Notes: a model not told the origin generated them from the letters alone. DNA of 16,507 nucleotides from Thermodesulfobacteriota bacterium (GCA_024763435.1 JANTFN010000011.1:1-16507); one strand, 5' to 3'; shown: positions 9,501-16,062, counted from the first letter of the stretch. Made by a program: numbers and translations.

Positions 9501-12500
9501 TCTTTGGCGCTGTCACCACCACGTGGGACCGGTCATCGTCCTCGACCCGGCAATTCTTTCCCCGCCAGGTGTAGTGGAATTGATAGCTGTTCAGATACCG
9601 ATCCGGCATCCCAACGTCCGCACGCACAAATTCCCTCGGTTTGGGCCTGCCCGGTTTCAGCGTCAGGTGGAACAATCCCCTGGGCACGGCCACCGGCACC
9701 ACCACGGTGAGAACCCCCTTTTGCGTGGCATCGAATCGGTTCTGGACGATGACCTCCACTGTCACGGGCAGCAGGTGATACGTGATGAAATTGACCTTGA
9801 CACTCTTCCCGCCGGAGCCGAAATCCCCGTGAGGCGAACGCCAAGTCACCTCTAACCGCCTTTTGTCCTGCATCTCCTTCAGCTTCTTCCCGGTAATCTT
9901 GAGGGCGAAGACTGTTTGCTTGCCCAGGTGGAGCGGATTGTAAACAATGCGTGCTCCTTTCTCTACCAGGGCTTGAAACGCCGAGGTCTTTTTATAGAGG
10001 GCGGTCACCTTTTGAAGAGCCACCTTGTAGTCCTTCGCAAATTTCGAAGAGGTAGCCACACCCTTTTCCGGATGACCCGAACGATCCATCGCCATGCGCC
10101 AGATAAACTGGACGTTTGCCAGAATACTCAAAGCCTGCCGGTCAATGATTTCCGTCGCGGGGGCCGGTGTGCCCCCCTTAATTTTTTGAACGTCCGTCCA
10201 GACCTTCCAAGAGCCATGATAGAAGCCCTTCCGGGCGGCCTCGGCGCTTTTCAGGTCTTGTTTATAATCCCCCGTCCAGGGAAACCGCAGGATCCTCTTC
10301 CGAAGTTTTTTATCCGGGTACCCGAGTTTCCGCGTGATGCTTTCCACCATCTTTCGGTTTTGGGTGTAGATCTCGGTATACGTCTTCAGGGCCGCCTGCC
10401 AGTATTTCCCCTTCTCCAAGAGCTGTTTCTCGCGTGTCTCGCGATTTTTCTTCGCTTTTGCGGTGACCTTGTCTGCCCGTTTCCCCACTTCTTTTGCAAG
10501 GGAGATTTCAAGGGCCTCGCCACGGAGGGCCTCCAGTTTCTGTTGAAGAGCCTCCAATTTCTCGACGGGTGGTTTGCTCCCAGCCACCCAGACGGCGTGT
10601 TTCATCTCCGCCTGCTGGACGAGATAGGGAATCATAATCTGTTCCTTGACAAACTTCCGGCGCTCCACGATCTTCGTTTTCAACAGCTTGAAGACGCGGC
10701 ACCATTTTTCCGGGCTCTTCTCGCAGATGGTGCTGAACCCCGTCAGCCACTTGGCATATTCAAAAACCCCGGAAAAGGAGGAGCCCTTTTCAAGCCGTGC
10801 CCACGAAACACTATGACTGATGGCCGTCAACTGCTGCTGGGCCGCCATGCGAAGCTGCTTTGTGGCGGCGTCATTTTCCAGGAAGACCTGATCCAGGATC
10901 TCATTGGAGACCTTCGCAAGATTGGAGATGCGGTAGGTGCGCTTTTGCCCGGAGACGGGAACCACCACGGTTTTGGTGGTAAAGAAGAAATCTTTCAGTT
11001 TACTCTTGGGGATGCCACGCCTCTCGTTCACCACCGCCCGCGGGAGTTCCAAACGGACAAAACGGTTATCCTCCGTGTACTTCCCCGCGTAAACCAAAAG
11101 ATCGATGAGTCCGTTCTGGTTGTTGCTGACCCGCAGGGCGCCATGGATATCGATGCTCATAACCGCCACGTCCCCTGCCAGCACCAGGGGCCAGGCGGGT
11201 GTAAAGTAGAGGGCCTCCTTTACGAAAGAAAAGACCGTCTTGGCGCTGACGCCCTCCGTCACGGCCTGTTTAAAGCTCATTCCTCCGGGAATCCAGTCGA
11301 TGAGCGCGAAGGCGGCGTCACTGAGGTCGTCTCCAAGCTTTCCAGCCATCCAGGAATTGTACATTTTCTTGTAAATATATGCCCCGCCAGATGCCACCAG
11401 GACCCCGATAAACAGTTTTTTCCCTGTCGGGCTTTTCAGCAGCTTCACAAGGAATCTGTCCCCTCCCTCTCTTTCAGCGGATTTCTCTATTTGCGCGAGG
11501 GTCTTGGCCTCGGCTGATCCCTTTTTCGCCGCCGCCCTTCTGGCCTTGATAAGCTCCAGGCGTGCAAGATGTCCTTCCGCCTTGAGAAGCATTTCCACAA
11601 ACGCTTCTCTGCTCAGACCCGCCTTTAACCAGGCGTCGAGGGCGGCAGACAGTTCCTTTCCCTGCTGAAAGCTCGTGTAGAGCATTTTGTAGAGGTCGTT
11701 GTTTTTGCCGGCCATTTTCCTGAGTTTCGCGAGGATCTCCTTCTCCGGGACTTCCAGAACGTGATCCCGAAGCAAAACGAATCCCACCGTCAGCTCGTCC
11801 AGCGCCTTCCGAGCCTCGGGATTTCCTGCCAGGGATCGTCCACTGACCCGTGCCTTGGAAAGAATGGGGTTGAGTTTATAGGGGATCTCCTCAAAGGCAA
11901 GGCTTATATTCTTGGCCCGGACCCTCTTGAGCCACCTGAGTTCTCCCTTCGTCAGTTTCCCCTTCGCCTTCAGGGCCTTCAGTCGCTTAATCTGGGCCTC
12001 GATTCCCTTCGCATCCATTCCCCCGATCGTCTCGAGCGCTCCCGATTCCTTCAGGGCCAGCCTTTCCCGCAGGACATACTTGACCTTTTCCGCGTCGGAG
12101 AGGTTGTTCCATCCCCCGTGGGCCTTTGTTATCTGACGTTCGCAACTCCCGACCATGGTCAGGGATCCATATTTCTTCACCGCCTCACGGATCATTTTTG
12201 CGTCCAGCTCGTCCGCCAATGCGGAATCAATCCGGGTTTTGATATATGAACTCAGTGTCTCGGCATGAGGCGCAAGCTGTCCCCCCTTGTTCTCCGCGAT
12301 GACGGCGCCCTTAACCAGCATCTCCTTCTTAATGCCGCTCATGGAGGTCTCGCCAACAAACTTCTCCTCTTCAAGGAGATTGAGGAGATGGAGATCAATC
12401 CCACGGATGTTCTTCAAGTGGACGATGTCGAAGCCCTTGACCTTGAGCCTTTCCAGCCCTTCTTTCTCCAGGAGTTCGTTGAAATACTTGGCGGCCTGGA

Positions 12501-12972
12501 CGGCCTTTTTCCCCACAAAGGAGATGTCGTCGTCGGAGAAGAGGAGACGATACCCCTCATGGTTGCTCCGTTTCTCTGCCATTTCGAGATAGCGGATTCC
12601 CGATGACCCTGTCCGGACCACCACATCAAGATCCTTTCCATAACTGCGATAGACCTTTTTCAAAAGGCCATCGACAGTGGCAAACCTCTTCTCATCCAGT
12701 AAGCCCCGGACACGGGCCTCGAAAACACCAGGTTTAAGCTTATGGGCCTTCGCAGCGGCATGTATCTTTTCCAGGAACTTTCCTTCGTCGGCCTTCGTCG
12801 TGATATCAAGGTGCCTGAAAATTGTGTCGATGGCCGATCTGTCTTTGAAACCGCTCGCCGCGTATTGGTCAAGGGCCTTTCCAACCGGATCCGCCGCCCA
12901 GGCCTTCGGGACACATATAGAGACAAGAAGAAACAGTACCAGGATCAAATAAGAAACAAACCGTTTTTTCAC
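3598..12972 (-). CDS. Giant exported modular protein (3124 aa) with TPR, PKD-like and discoidin-like domains
   Basis: I do not recognise the whole protein; the function is unknown, probably structural or adhesive in the envelope. Signal peptide 1-26 (basic start, hydrophobic core, AWA-AD cleavage). Helical head about 27-515, holding a GSS...SDDDI stretch near 121-151. Two hydrophobic segments (about 519-538 and 588-606) could make a membrane hairpin. Helical Lys-rich region to about 1040. Ig/PKD-like beta domains about 1096-1188, 1400-1478 and 1480-1768, broken by a Gly/Lys/Pro-rich linker at 1190-1260. TPR-like and coiled array 1784-2182, with three KPL...ILGE motifs at 2109-2240. Discoidin-like domain 2304-2408, TPR pair 2434-2526, beta domain 2545-2710, second discoidin-like domain 2738-2868, jelly-roll-like domain 2882-3020, beta C-terminus 3021-3124. 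I chose GTG 12972 because GGAGG lies 7 nt upstream and the signal peptide begins there; the frame is open to an ATG at 13032. Third gene of the operon. Confidence 0.93.
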   Translation of the reverse strand: MKKRFVSYLILVLFLLVSICVPKAWAADPVGKALDQYAASGFKDRSAIDTIFRHLDITTKADEGKFLEKIHAAAKAHKLKPGVFEARVRGLLDEKRFATVDGLLKKVYRSYGKDLDVVVRTGSSGIRYLEMAEKRSNHEGYRLLFSDDDISFVGKKAVQAAKYFNELLEKEGLERLKVKGFDIVHLKNIRGIDLHLLNLLEEEKFVGETSMSGIKKEMLVKGAVIAENKGGQLAPHAETLSSYIKTRIDSALADELDAKMIREAVKKYGSLTMVGSCERQITKAHGGWNNLSDAEKVKYVLRERLALKESGALETIGGMDAKGIEAQIKRLKALKAKGKLTKGELRWLKRVRAKNISLAFEEIPYKLNPILSKARVSGRSLAGNPEARKALDELTVGFVLLRDHVLEVPEKEILAKLRKMAGKNNDLYKMLYTSFQQGKELSAALDAWLKAGLSREAFVEMLLKAEGHLARLELIKARRAAAKKGSAEAKTLAQIEKSAEREGGDRFLVKLLKSPTGKKLFIGVLVASGGAYIYKKMYNSWMAGKLGDDLSDAAFALIDWIPGGMSFKQAVTEGVSAKTVFSFVKEALYFTPAWPLVLAGDVAVMSIDIHGALRVSNNQNGLIDLLVYAGKYTEDNRFVRLELPRAVVNERRGIPKSKLKDFFFTTKTVVVPVSGQKRTYRISNLAKVSNEILDQVFLENDAATKQLRMAAQQQLTAISHSVSWARLEKGSSFSGVFEYAKWLTGFSTICEKSPEKWCRVFKLLKTKIVERRKFVKEQIMIPYLVQQAEMKHAVWVAGSKPPVEKLEALQQKLEALRGEALEISLAKEVGKRADKVTAKAKKNRETREKQLLEKGKYWQAALKTYTEIYTQNRKMVESITRKLGYPDKKLRKRILRFPWTGDYKQDLKSAEAARKGFYHGSWKVWTDVQKIKGGTPAPATEIIDRQALSILANVQFIWRMAMDRSGHPEKGVATSSKFAKDYKVALQKVTALYKKTSAFQALVEKGARIVYNPLHLGKQTVFALKITGKKLKEMQDKRRLEVTWRSPHGDFGSGGKSVKVNFITYHLLPVTVEVIVQNRFDATQKGVLTVVVPVAVPRGLFHLTLKPGRPKPREFVRADVGMPDRYLNSYQFHYTWRGKNCRVEDDDRSHVVVTAPKTGEATVTVAVSATDKHGKRIALGSDAVNFTVSPVKEKPNKKKKTAKKGAGGNTPSGGAAGNKPGESGGGTEPGGAAGAETVAVGKSPAKQPKKVVKHGAGGSASGMYPAETFNGQQISYSVSGASMPKMKDVDGFTTSRHYEGRLGDGVLSVSGTARVTWSPDIVLSVSVSAGSKHAKRTYKFKGPGSRSFSLKIPIPKDATDGGFSISMGGSYGNGEFRSLVVSGNFTENGPEGKAPKGTEDLSVKLTGPKDPVQAEKKVEITAAVRGGRFPYKYTWSGAKGTGEKSAFQSGVSGPHTVTLKVTDADGNTASGSVKVVVESPEFEVVGLPARPVYGSTARLRVRVKKGGKGSYKPIWQASEPGIEFDPPEGMSTTVTFGRVKKIAIWIQVPQPAGQKTIESKQVHAQVVGPKFTLALNPTKPYVGQEIRARISSSAKIPDDAIRWVWTSPPSSNRMEYNDPASEIGFKLKDDKPLALQAEARVPHYGDVIGTVQKSIQAKRYDVKVTVLGPLGPKPMVWKEGKGLVEVKKAIAVHQNVRLLTKIIPTPKVSPIYYHWTLNEDSHFAGLSMGKEVTVNRSQTGTCIAMVVVKDKDGTILGKGKGTFSVTISQTRIDEGKKKAKDQKKVQKLLQQGRKLWNQGKLQQAITQLASANRLVPKDKEISEALRSMQKKKKEIDDKLRQAATMIKQEKLKAAEDTLSSAGKISSSYPKYKEVQKQLTDAKKKAAEKKKQEMLAKQLQEKAKALWDQGNLDKAVGTMKKAAQTVPKNTAIADALKKMQGKKRKMDDALAKADNLTTRGNLGPAESALKVAERISKNYPPYTEALKKLNQAKKVATLQDRAKKLWEQKKYREAIDTLKKAAALAPKNQDIRQTLTAWKKVQTRAGDLKREGRLLETADELQKAVEKYKESLKVWPDEKLAQHVSDLEKTIKQQEEKTKIEAAAQGKKKKPLDVSSILGEGKNKPTGSTLQNNRNREKAKGLKREGALLEAADELEKAVEKYKESLNLWPDEKLEQHVAALEKALHGQKTAAGTKKPLDVSSILGEGKNKSAGTPKQSPPVKTGKKPLSIDKILGENPAAKPSVVSSGATTTHTTRPPPSALQNVKIIAAAGVSGNTRKRISLSLDPGMTKIIQILITEASELTHKGRQDYARIGEASFYTRGGKIQPSFVVADSNAGHGFSAKQCIDGDIEYRYRDLGAKGWASAPMRRGDKTWLMFHFSRPVNITRVVVITAPTRPYRLYSFQVRKYSDNTTPTSTAGQKSTLNQAGKQRNILIREGYAAENAGHLKTAIQKYTDAQKIRRDAKVAAHIRELKAKIRKFDNLIRQGYGYEKKGNLASAIATYKKALAIRHDAKVAVHVRALEKRIAGGTPPNGARNTVQGTSTLKHGIWVLTRVKGEVGIPVNKKSSYWRGLVSGREGRIVMVNTIRKSGYVAFKSVSTWQRPPNRLVSGSKVAFTLTIHKLADPRKYSENHGLSMDTHDLGCGATYGGGKIGSVGVYSVHSPKNPTVRKTFPWKVPEGRKGKILTLRVCYSGVSFKGDHGWRYYYTWVPSGSPIPRGIRGGTKSEPPSKGTTSTTNTSSKYTRNSKGDVFKGGHWAGSRGQSDWLQRNFSRVIPISKIYIGRASTDITTKGFRLVLKLRRPNGTWVVVDELRNTNINRTVLSGGAKGRSISSYTKRISPPIKATAFRLEFYGHGWFDASDIRFYTPRKKSGKIEKTSNQRKIVVTADRNVFPNPAVGDDQADANNFVIDGNQSRGWVRLLFRNSMLNAIRGKSVILKLTISTVKSAASANGIVIYHNGVVVGRVGKVAHGQIVKIALDLGKTRITNGKLDLVLKAAGDDAAYIKSKASGQGAELIIVSKFPWTGTYRYSLNDRQGSMVMIIQLTQNGSRLTGVAKAKAVSSSDKDLNFEFKKTVTGVCSGNRGKIKMEGQPYDKVVLIDNGRKLVVYDAEDNKKKYVLRRVR
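5395..5673 (-). repeat. Pair of TPR-like repeats, 49-aa period, inside the giant gene
   Basis: Residues 2434-2479 and 2483-2526 of the giant protein are two copies of one unit: each has LIR-x-GY at the start, G-x-L-x-x-AI-x-x-Y in the middle, and DAKVA-x-H-x-R-x-L near the end. The period is 49 residues (147 bp). They sit between the two discoidin-like domains, separate from the main TPR array. Confidence 0.8.
6343..6834 (-). repeat. Recent 282-bp tandem duplication inside the giant gene
   Basis: Residues 2047-2124 and 2141-2210 of the giant protein are near copies. Both contain LKREG, ADEL-x-KAVEKYKESL, WPDEKL-x-QHV and then KPLDVSSILGEGKNK. The helical part repeats every 94 residues (282 bp), and the match is visible in the bases, for example TCATCCGGCC on the plus strand at 6461 and 6743. 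The distance between the KPLDV motifs is 258 bp, so one linker lost or gained 24 bp after duplication. High identity next to the more diverged repeats at 6835-7623 suggests a younger event. Confidence 0.88.
6835..7623 (-). repeat. Older TPR-like repeat array in the giant gene
   Basis: Three diverged units of about 99-110 residues occupy residues 1784-2040. Each carries the marker LW-x-Q-x-K/N (at 1795, 1905 and 2004) followed by an alanine-rich TPR helix pair and VPK or APKN. Between the units are very Lys-rich, probably coiled-coil helices such as those near 1830 and 1885. The unequal periods and low identity show an older amplification than the adjacent 282-bp repeat. Confidence 0.78.
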
Positions 12973-12979
12973 TTCATTT

Positions 12980-12984
12980 CCTCC
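12980..12984 (-). promoter_or_regulatory. Ribosome binding site deciding the start of the giant gene
   Basis: On the minus strand GGAGG is followed after 7 nt by GTG at 12972, and the codons after GTG give MKKR and a hydrophobic signal sequence. The upstream ATG at 13032 has only a weak AAGAGA before it and would add a 20-residue Arg/Gly-rich stretch in front of the signal peptide. Confidence 0.8.
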
Positions 12985-13065
12985 ACCGGAAGCACGATGT
13001 GGCCGGGAAGACCGCCGCAACTCCGCGCCCATTCTCTTACAACAGCAAGGAACGGAAAAATAATT

Positions 13066-13371
13066 TTATCCCACCTGGACGGGGAGAAGGTCTCCCGCCC
13101 GCTTTTCGAGCCGGCTCCCCACGTTCAGGCCCTTGTAAGCGGTTCCGAAGTGCTGTTTTTTCATCCGAAATTTCCCTTTCTTCCCGGCATCCGTGCGATA
13201 GTGGATCACCACCATCCCCTCGCGGAAGTTGTTCTCGTCGTCGTAAGTGTCCGCCTCTTCCTTGACCTTGGTAACCACGCCCCGCCAGGTCTTTTTCATC
13301 TTTTTCTTCTGAAAGAGCATAATCGCCACACTCAGCCCCACGGCCACAAGAATTCCTAAAAAAAGTTCCAT
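13066..13371 (-). CDS. Small single-TM protein, paralogue of the 100-aa protein at 3270
   Basis: A 101-aa protein with an N-terminal membrane helix (MELFLGILVAVGLSVAIMLF) and a basic, beta-rich soluble domain beginning WRGVVTKVKEE. It is homologous over its full length to the protein at 3270-3572. Two ATG codons stand in tandem (13374 and 13371). I prefer 13371 because it lines up with the start of the paralogue, and because the GGGAG site is then 6 nt away, exactly as in the paralogue, and only 3 nt from the first ATG. The gene lies 14-16 nt after the propeller gene and 93 nt before the giant gene. Family and function are unknown; a role as an accessory to the giant protein is a guess based on position alone. 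Confidence 0.88.
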   Translation of the reverse strand: MELFLGILVAVGLSVAIMLFQKKKMKKTWRGVVTKVKEEADTYDDENNFREGMVVIHYRTDAGKKGKFRMKKQHFGTAYKGLNVGSRLEKRAGDLLPVQVG

Positions 13372-13387
13372 CATTTTCTCCCTTTTG

Positions 13388-15868
13388 TCAGTTCAAACGG
13401 ATTTTCATCACGATGAGGTCAGAGCGAAACAAGTTCTTGTCCTTTATGGACCTCTTTCCCGTCACCACGGCGGTTCCCGAACCATCCAGAACAAGGTCGT
13501 AAATGCCGAGCTTCCGGCTGAACCCCTTTTGCCATAAAACCTTTCCCCGCGCGTCGATACCCTTCAGCGTCGAAGAACCGAGAATAAGGGATTTCCCTCC
13601 CGGAAGCGCGAAGATTTCTCCCCCAATATCACCATCCAGGCTCTTCAGGGTCTTTTTCCACAAGGGTTTCCCTTTCGCGTTGGTTCGAATCAGCCACGTG
13701 TCCTGGGTCCCGGATTCGGAAAACCCCTTGAAACCGGTCATCAGGTATCCCCCATCCGGCATCCGTCGCAGGTTGCCGGCTCCTTCTTTCCCCTCCCCGC
13801 CATAGGTTCTGACCCAGGCACGGTTCCCCCGGGAATCGAGCTTCATCAGAAAGGCGTCCTGGAAACCCGCGCCCGTTCGTTCCAGTGTCCCGCAGACGAC
13901 GAAGGAGCCATCGGGAAGAGAAAGGAACCCCTGGGCAGAGAGTTTCCTCTCGTCCGGCAGCCCCGTCGTCAGCCTTTTCCGGGAAAGGGGCCGCCCATCC
14001 GCTGAAAAGGTCAGGAGCGTCGGCCTATATTTGATATACACCATCACGGCCAACGTCCCGTCCTTTCTCAGGACCATGGCACCTGCCATCTCGTCCTCGT
14101 ACTTTTTACCCCACGTCCGCTCCCACAGGACTTTCCCTTTTCCATCCACCTTGAAGAGATAGACATTTCGAAACAGGGTGGGGCCCTGCGTGCCGACAAC
14201 GATGAAGGAGCCATCCTTCGTTGCCGCCACCCCGGCTGGTCTTTCCTCCCCCGGTCCCCCGTAGGTTTTCTTCCACAGGATGTTTCCATGGCCGTCCAGC
14301 CGGACAAGAAGGATATCCGACCGGCCCCTAAACGATTCCCCGACGACGAGGGACCCTCCAGCGCCGGCGTGGATCACATATTCCCCCACGACAATCTGGC
14401 CTCCTCCAACCGTTTTCTGCCAGACGACTCCAACCCTTTTCACCGGAGGCACGGGTGGTTTGGGACGGGGAATCACCTTTTTTGCCACTTTTGCGGGCTT
14501 CTTCACAGGGGCGCGCTTCGCGAGGAGGGCATTGCCACGGGCTTCCATCCCCTTTCCCAGGAGGAGGAAGGCCATCACGATACACAGGGGCGCCCCGCCT
14601 AAAAGAAGCATCGGCCTGAAGGACCGTTTGACCTTGTCCGCGCTGCCCCTTCCGCCGGAAGCGCGGGTAACGATATCCATGGCGAACCCCTTCTTTTCCA
14701 CAATCTTCGATTCATCCAGCAGCCCGGTCGCGCTGACCTGTTCGAGCAATTGGGGAAGGCCCTTGAAAATAAGGTTGCCCCGCTGATCCCGGCACCAGAG
14801 GAAAAAGGCGCGCCCGTCCCTGAACTTGAAATAAAGGCCACCATAGCTTGCCGATGAGAGAAGGAGGGACTGCCCCGCCATTCTCGCCTGATCGGCTCCC
14901 TGACTGAACAGGGCGGCAAGGCCCATGAGAATCCGAAGCCACCGGGGATTCCTGAGAACGGCGGGAGAGACCTTTTCAAGCTGATCGTATAAGACGTCCC
15001 CGCTGAAGGAAAGAGACCGGAGACGGAATCCCCCCGGGATAAATCGAGCCGTGAAGGAGCCATATTCCGCGTTGAGCTTCATCAGCCACACCCAAACCAG
15101 GGCGAAGGGCCAGAGAAAAAGCGCCGGGATCCCCCAGCAGCCAGCCGGCTGAATGGCCCCGCAGGTGAAAAACGGAAGGCTGAAAAAGAGCCCGAACAGC
15201 CCCAGGAAAACGATGTCTCCAAATACGACGGTGGCTCTGGATACATGGAACTCCCCATCCTCCTTCCCCCGCCAGGGGATCAGAAGGTAGCCCAGCAGCC
15301 CCAGCAGTGCCGGCAGCCACGCCCAGGCGCGCAGGGGATAGAAAAGACGGGTCGGCGGCGTGTTGCCCCGATACCCCGTCCCCAGGGCAAAGTCATCATT
15401 TTTGTAGGTGTGAAGCTGAAACCTTAGATAAGCAGGTTTTCCGTTCTTTTTATAAGAAATATAAAGGGTGTGATAAGGAGAGGAAATAAAACGCGGGGCC
15501 AGTTCCCTGAAGAGAGGCGCACTCAGCTTGAACCACAGCCTGGACTTTGAACCCCAGCCCTTTTGTTCTTCACGAAGCCTTGGATTTTTCAACTCTCCCT
15601 CGGCCCGGACCGCGAAAGCCTTCCATTTCGGCCCCCACTCAACCTCGTTTCCCTCAACTATTTTCCGGATATAGGTCTCAAGCGGCAGGGAGGCCAGATA
15701 TCGGCGCCTTTCGGAAACGAACCCCATGAAGTTAGGCTGGTTTTTCTGCTCCTTCGCGAAATGGACGGATTCAACGGATATACGAGGAGAGAGATCTACA
15801 GATGTAATCATGCAGACGGTTGTTGTTATGCTAAGAAGGAGAAAAACCCGCCGCCACAATTCCCGCAT
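13388..15868 (-). CDS. Polytopic membrane protein with C-terminal PQQ-like beta-propeller
   Basis: An 826-aa protein and the first gene of the operon. Predicted membrane segments lie near residues 8-25, 180-198, 214-236, 247-266 and 419-438. Basic residues (WRGKE near 199, KRSFR near 414) place the 201-213 loop and the 267-417 region inside, so residues 26-178 and the C-terminal part would be outside. A Lys/Pro-rich linker (450-478) leads to a beta-propeller (480-826) whose blades repeat a G-x-x-LW-x-KT-x-GG edge strand at 481, 528, 578, 681, 733 and 775, each followed by a DG-x-x-x-V-x-G turn. Such propellers usually bind protein or sugar partners; there is no sign of a dehydrogenase active site. 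I do not recognise the N-terminal half. The start at 15868 has a poor ribosome binding site, but no better one is visible. A strong promoter lies about 60 bp upstream. Confidence 0.87.
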   Translation of the reverse strand: MRELWRRVFLLLSITTTVCMITSVDLSPRISVESVHFAKEQKNQPNFMGFVSERRRYLASLPLETYIRKIVEGNEVEWGPKWKAFAVRAEGELKNPRLREEQKGWGSKSRLWFKLSAPLFRELAPRFISSPYHTLYISYKKNGKPAYLRFQLHTYKNDDFALGTGYRGNTPPTRLFYPLRAWAWLPALLGLLGYLLIPWRGKEDGEFHVSRATVVFGDIVFLGLFGLFFSLPFFTCGAIQPAGCWGIPALFLWPFALVWVWLMKLNAEYGSFTARFIPGGFRLRSLSFSGDVLYDQLEKVSPAVLRNPRWLRILMGLAALFSQGADQARMAGQSLLLSSASYGGLYFKFRDGRAFFLWCRDQRGNLIFKGLPQLLEQVSATGLLDESKIVEKKGFAMDIVTRASGGRGSADKVKRSFRPMLLLGGAPLCIVMAFLLLGKGMEARGNALLAKRAPVKKPAKVAKKVIPRPKPPVPPVKRVGVVWQKTVGGGQIVVGEYVIHAGAGGSLVVGESFRGRSDILLVRLDGHGNILWKKTYGGPGEERPAGVAATKDGSFIVVGTQGPTLFRNVYLFKVDGKGKVLWERTWGKKYEDEMAGAMVLRKDGTLAVMVYIKYRPTLLTFSADGRPLSRKRLTTGLPDERKLSAQGFLSLPDGSFVVCGTLERTGAGFQDAFLMKLDSRGNRAWVRTYGGEGKEGAGNLRRMPDGGYLMTGFKGFSESGTQDTWLIRTNAKGKPLWKKTLKSLDGDIGGEIFALPGGKSLILGSSTLKGIDARGKVLWQKGFSRKLGIYDLVLDGSGTAVVTGKRSIKDKNLFRSDLIVMKIRLN

Positions 15869-15931
15869 TATGTTTCGCGCTTCATAATTCGACTCGCTTT
15901 CATAAATTAAAAGACCTTAAATATGTGCAAT

Positions 15932-15960
15932 TTTATAGCCTGATCCTCTTCCAATGTCAA
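15932..15960 (-). promoter_or_regulatory. Strong sigma70-type promoter of the six-gene operon
   Basis: On the minus strand a perfect -35 box TTGACA (15960-15955) is followed after exactly 17 bp by TATAAA (15937-15932). Transcription would start near 15925, giving an untranslated leader of about 57 nt before the propeller gene at 15868. The genes downstream to 2082 are separated by at most 93 nt and I see no terminator between them, so this one promoter could serve a transcript of about 13.8 kb. Confidence 0.75.
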
Positions 15961-16000
15961 TCCAGAATAACCCACTGTCAAGCCACAATAGAAATACCCC
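15955..16000. repeat. Two direct repeats, 21-bp period, possible remnant of an IS21-type end
   Basis: TGTCAANCCANAATA occurs at 15955 and again at 15976, one period being 21 bp or two helical turns; the second copy continues to a C-run ending at 16000, the first to ACCCAC. Tandem repeats of this size at the ends of an element are known for the IS21 family, and a TG start is usual there. No transposase gene and no second end are present, so this is at most a solo remnant. The alternative is a pair of regulator binding sites. Confidence 0.4.
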
Positions 16001-16062
16001 ATTCAGGAAAAATGGTTTTATTAGAAAATGTGGGGAAGGTTGGGATTGGCTATTTAAAACAA

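Noticed and set aside
12973..13032. Longer form of the giant protein starting at ATG 13032
   Set aside because: It would put 20 residues rich in Arg and Gly before the signal peptide and has only a weak ribosome binding site, whereas GTG 12972 has GGAGG at 7 nt and begins a textbook signal sequence.
13388..15868. PQQ-dependent alcohol dehydrogenase as an identity for the propeller protein
   Set aside because: The blades have the LW-x-KT-x-GG pattern, but I see no disulfide ring pair or catalytic Asp region of quinoprotein dehydrogenases, and the domain is much shorter. A binding propeller fits better.
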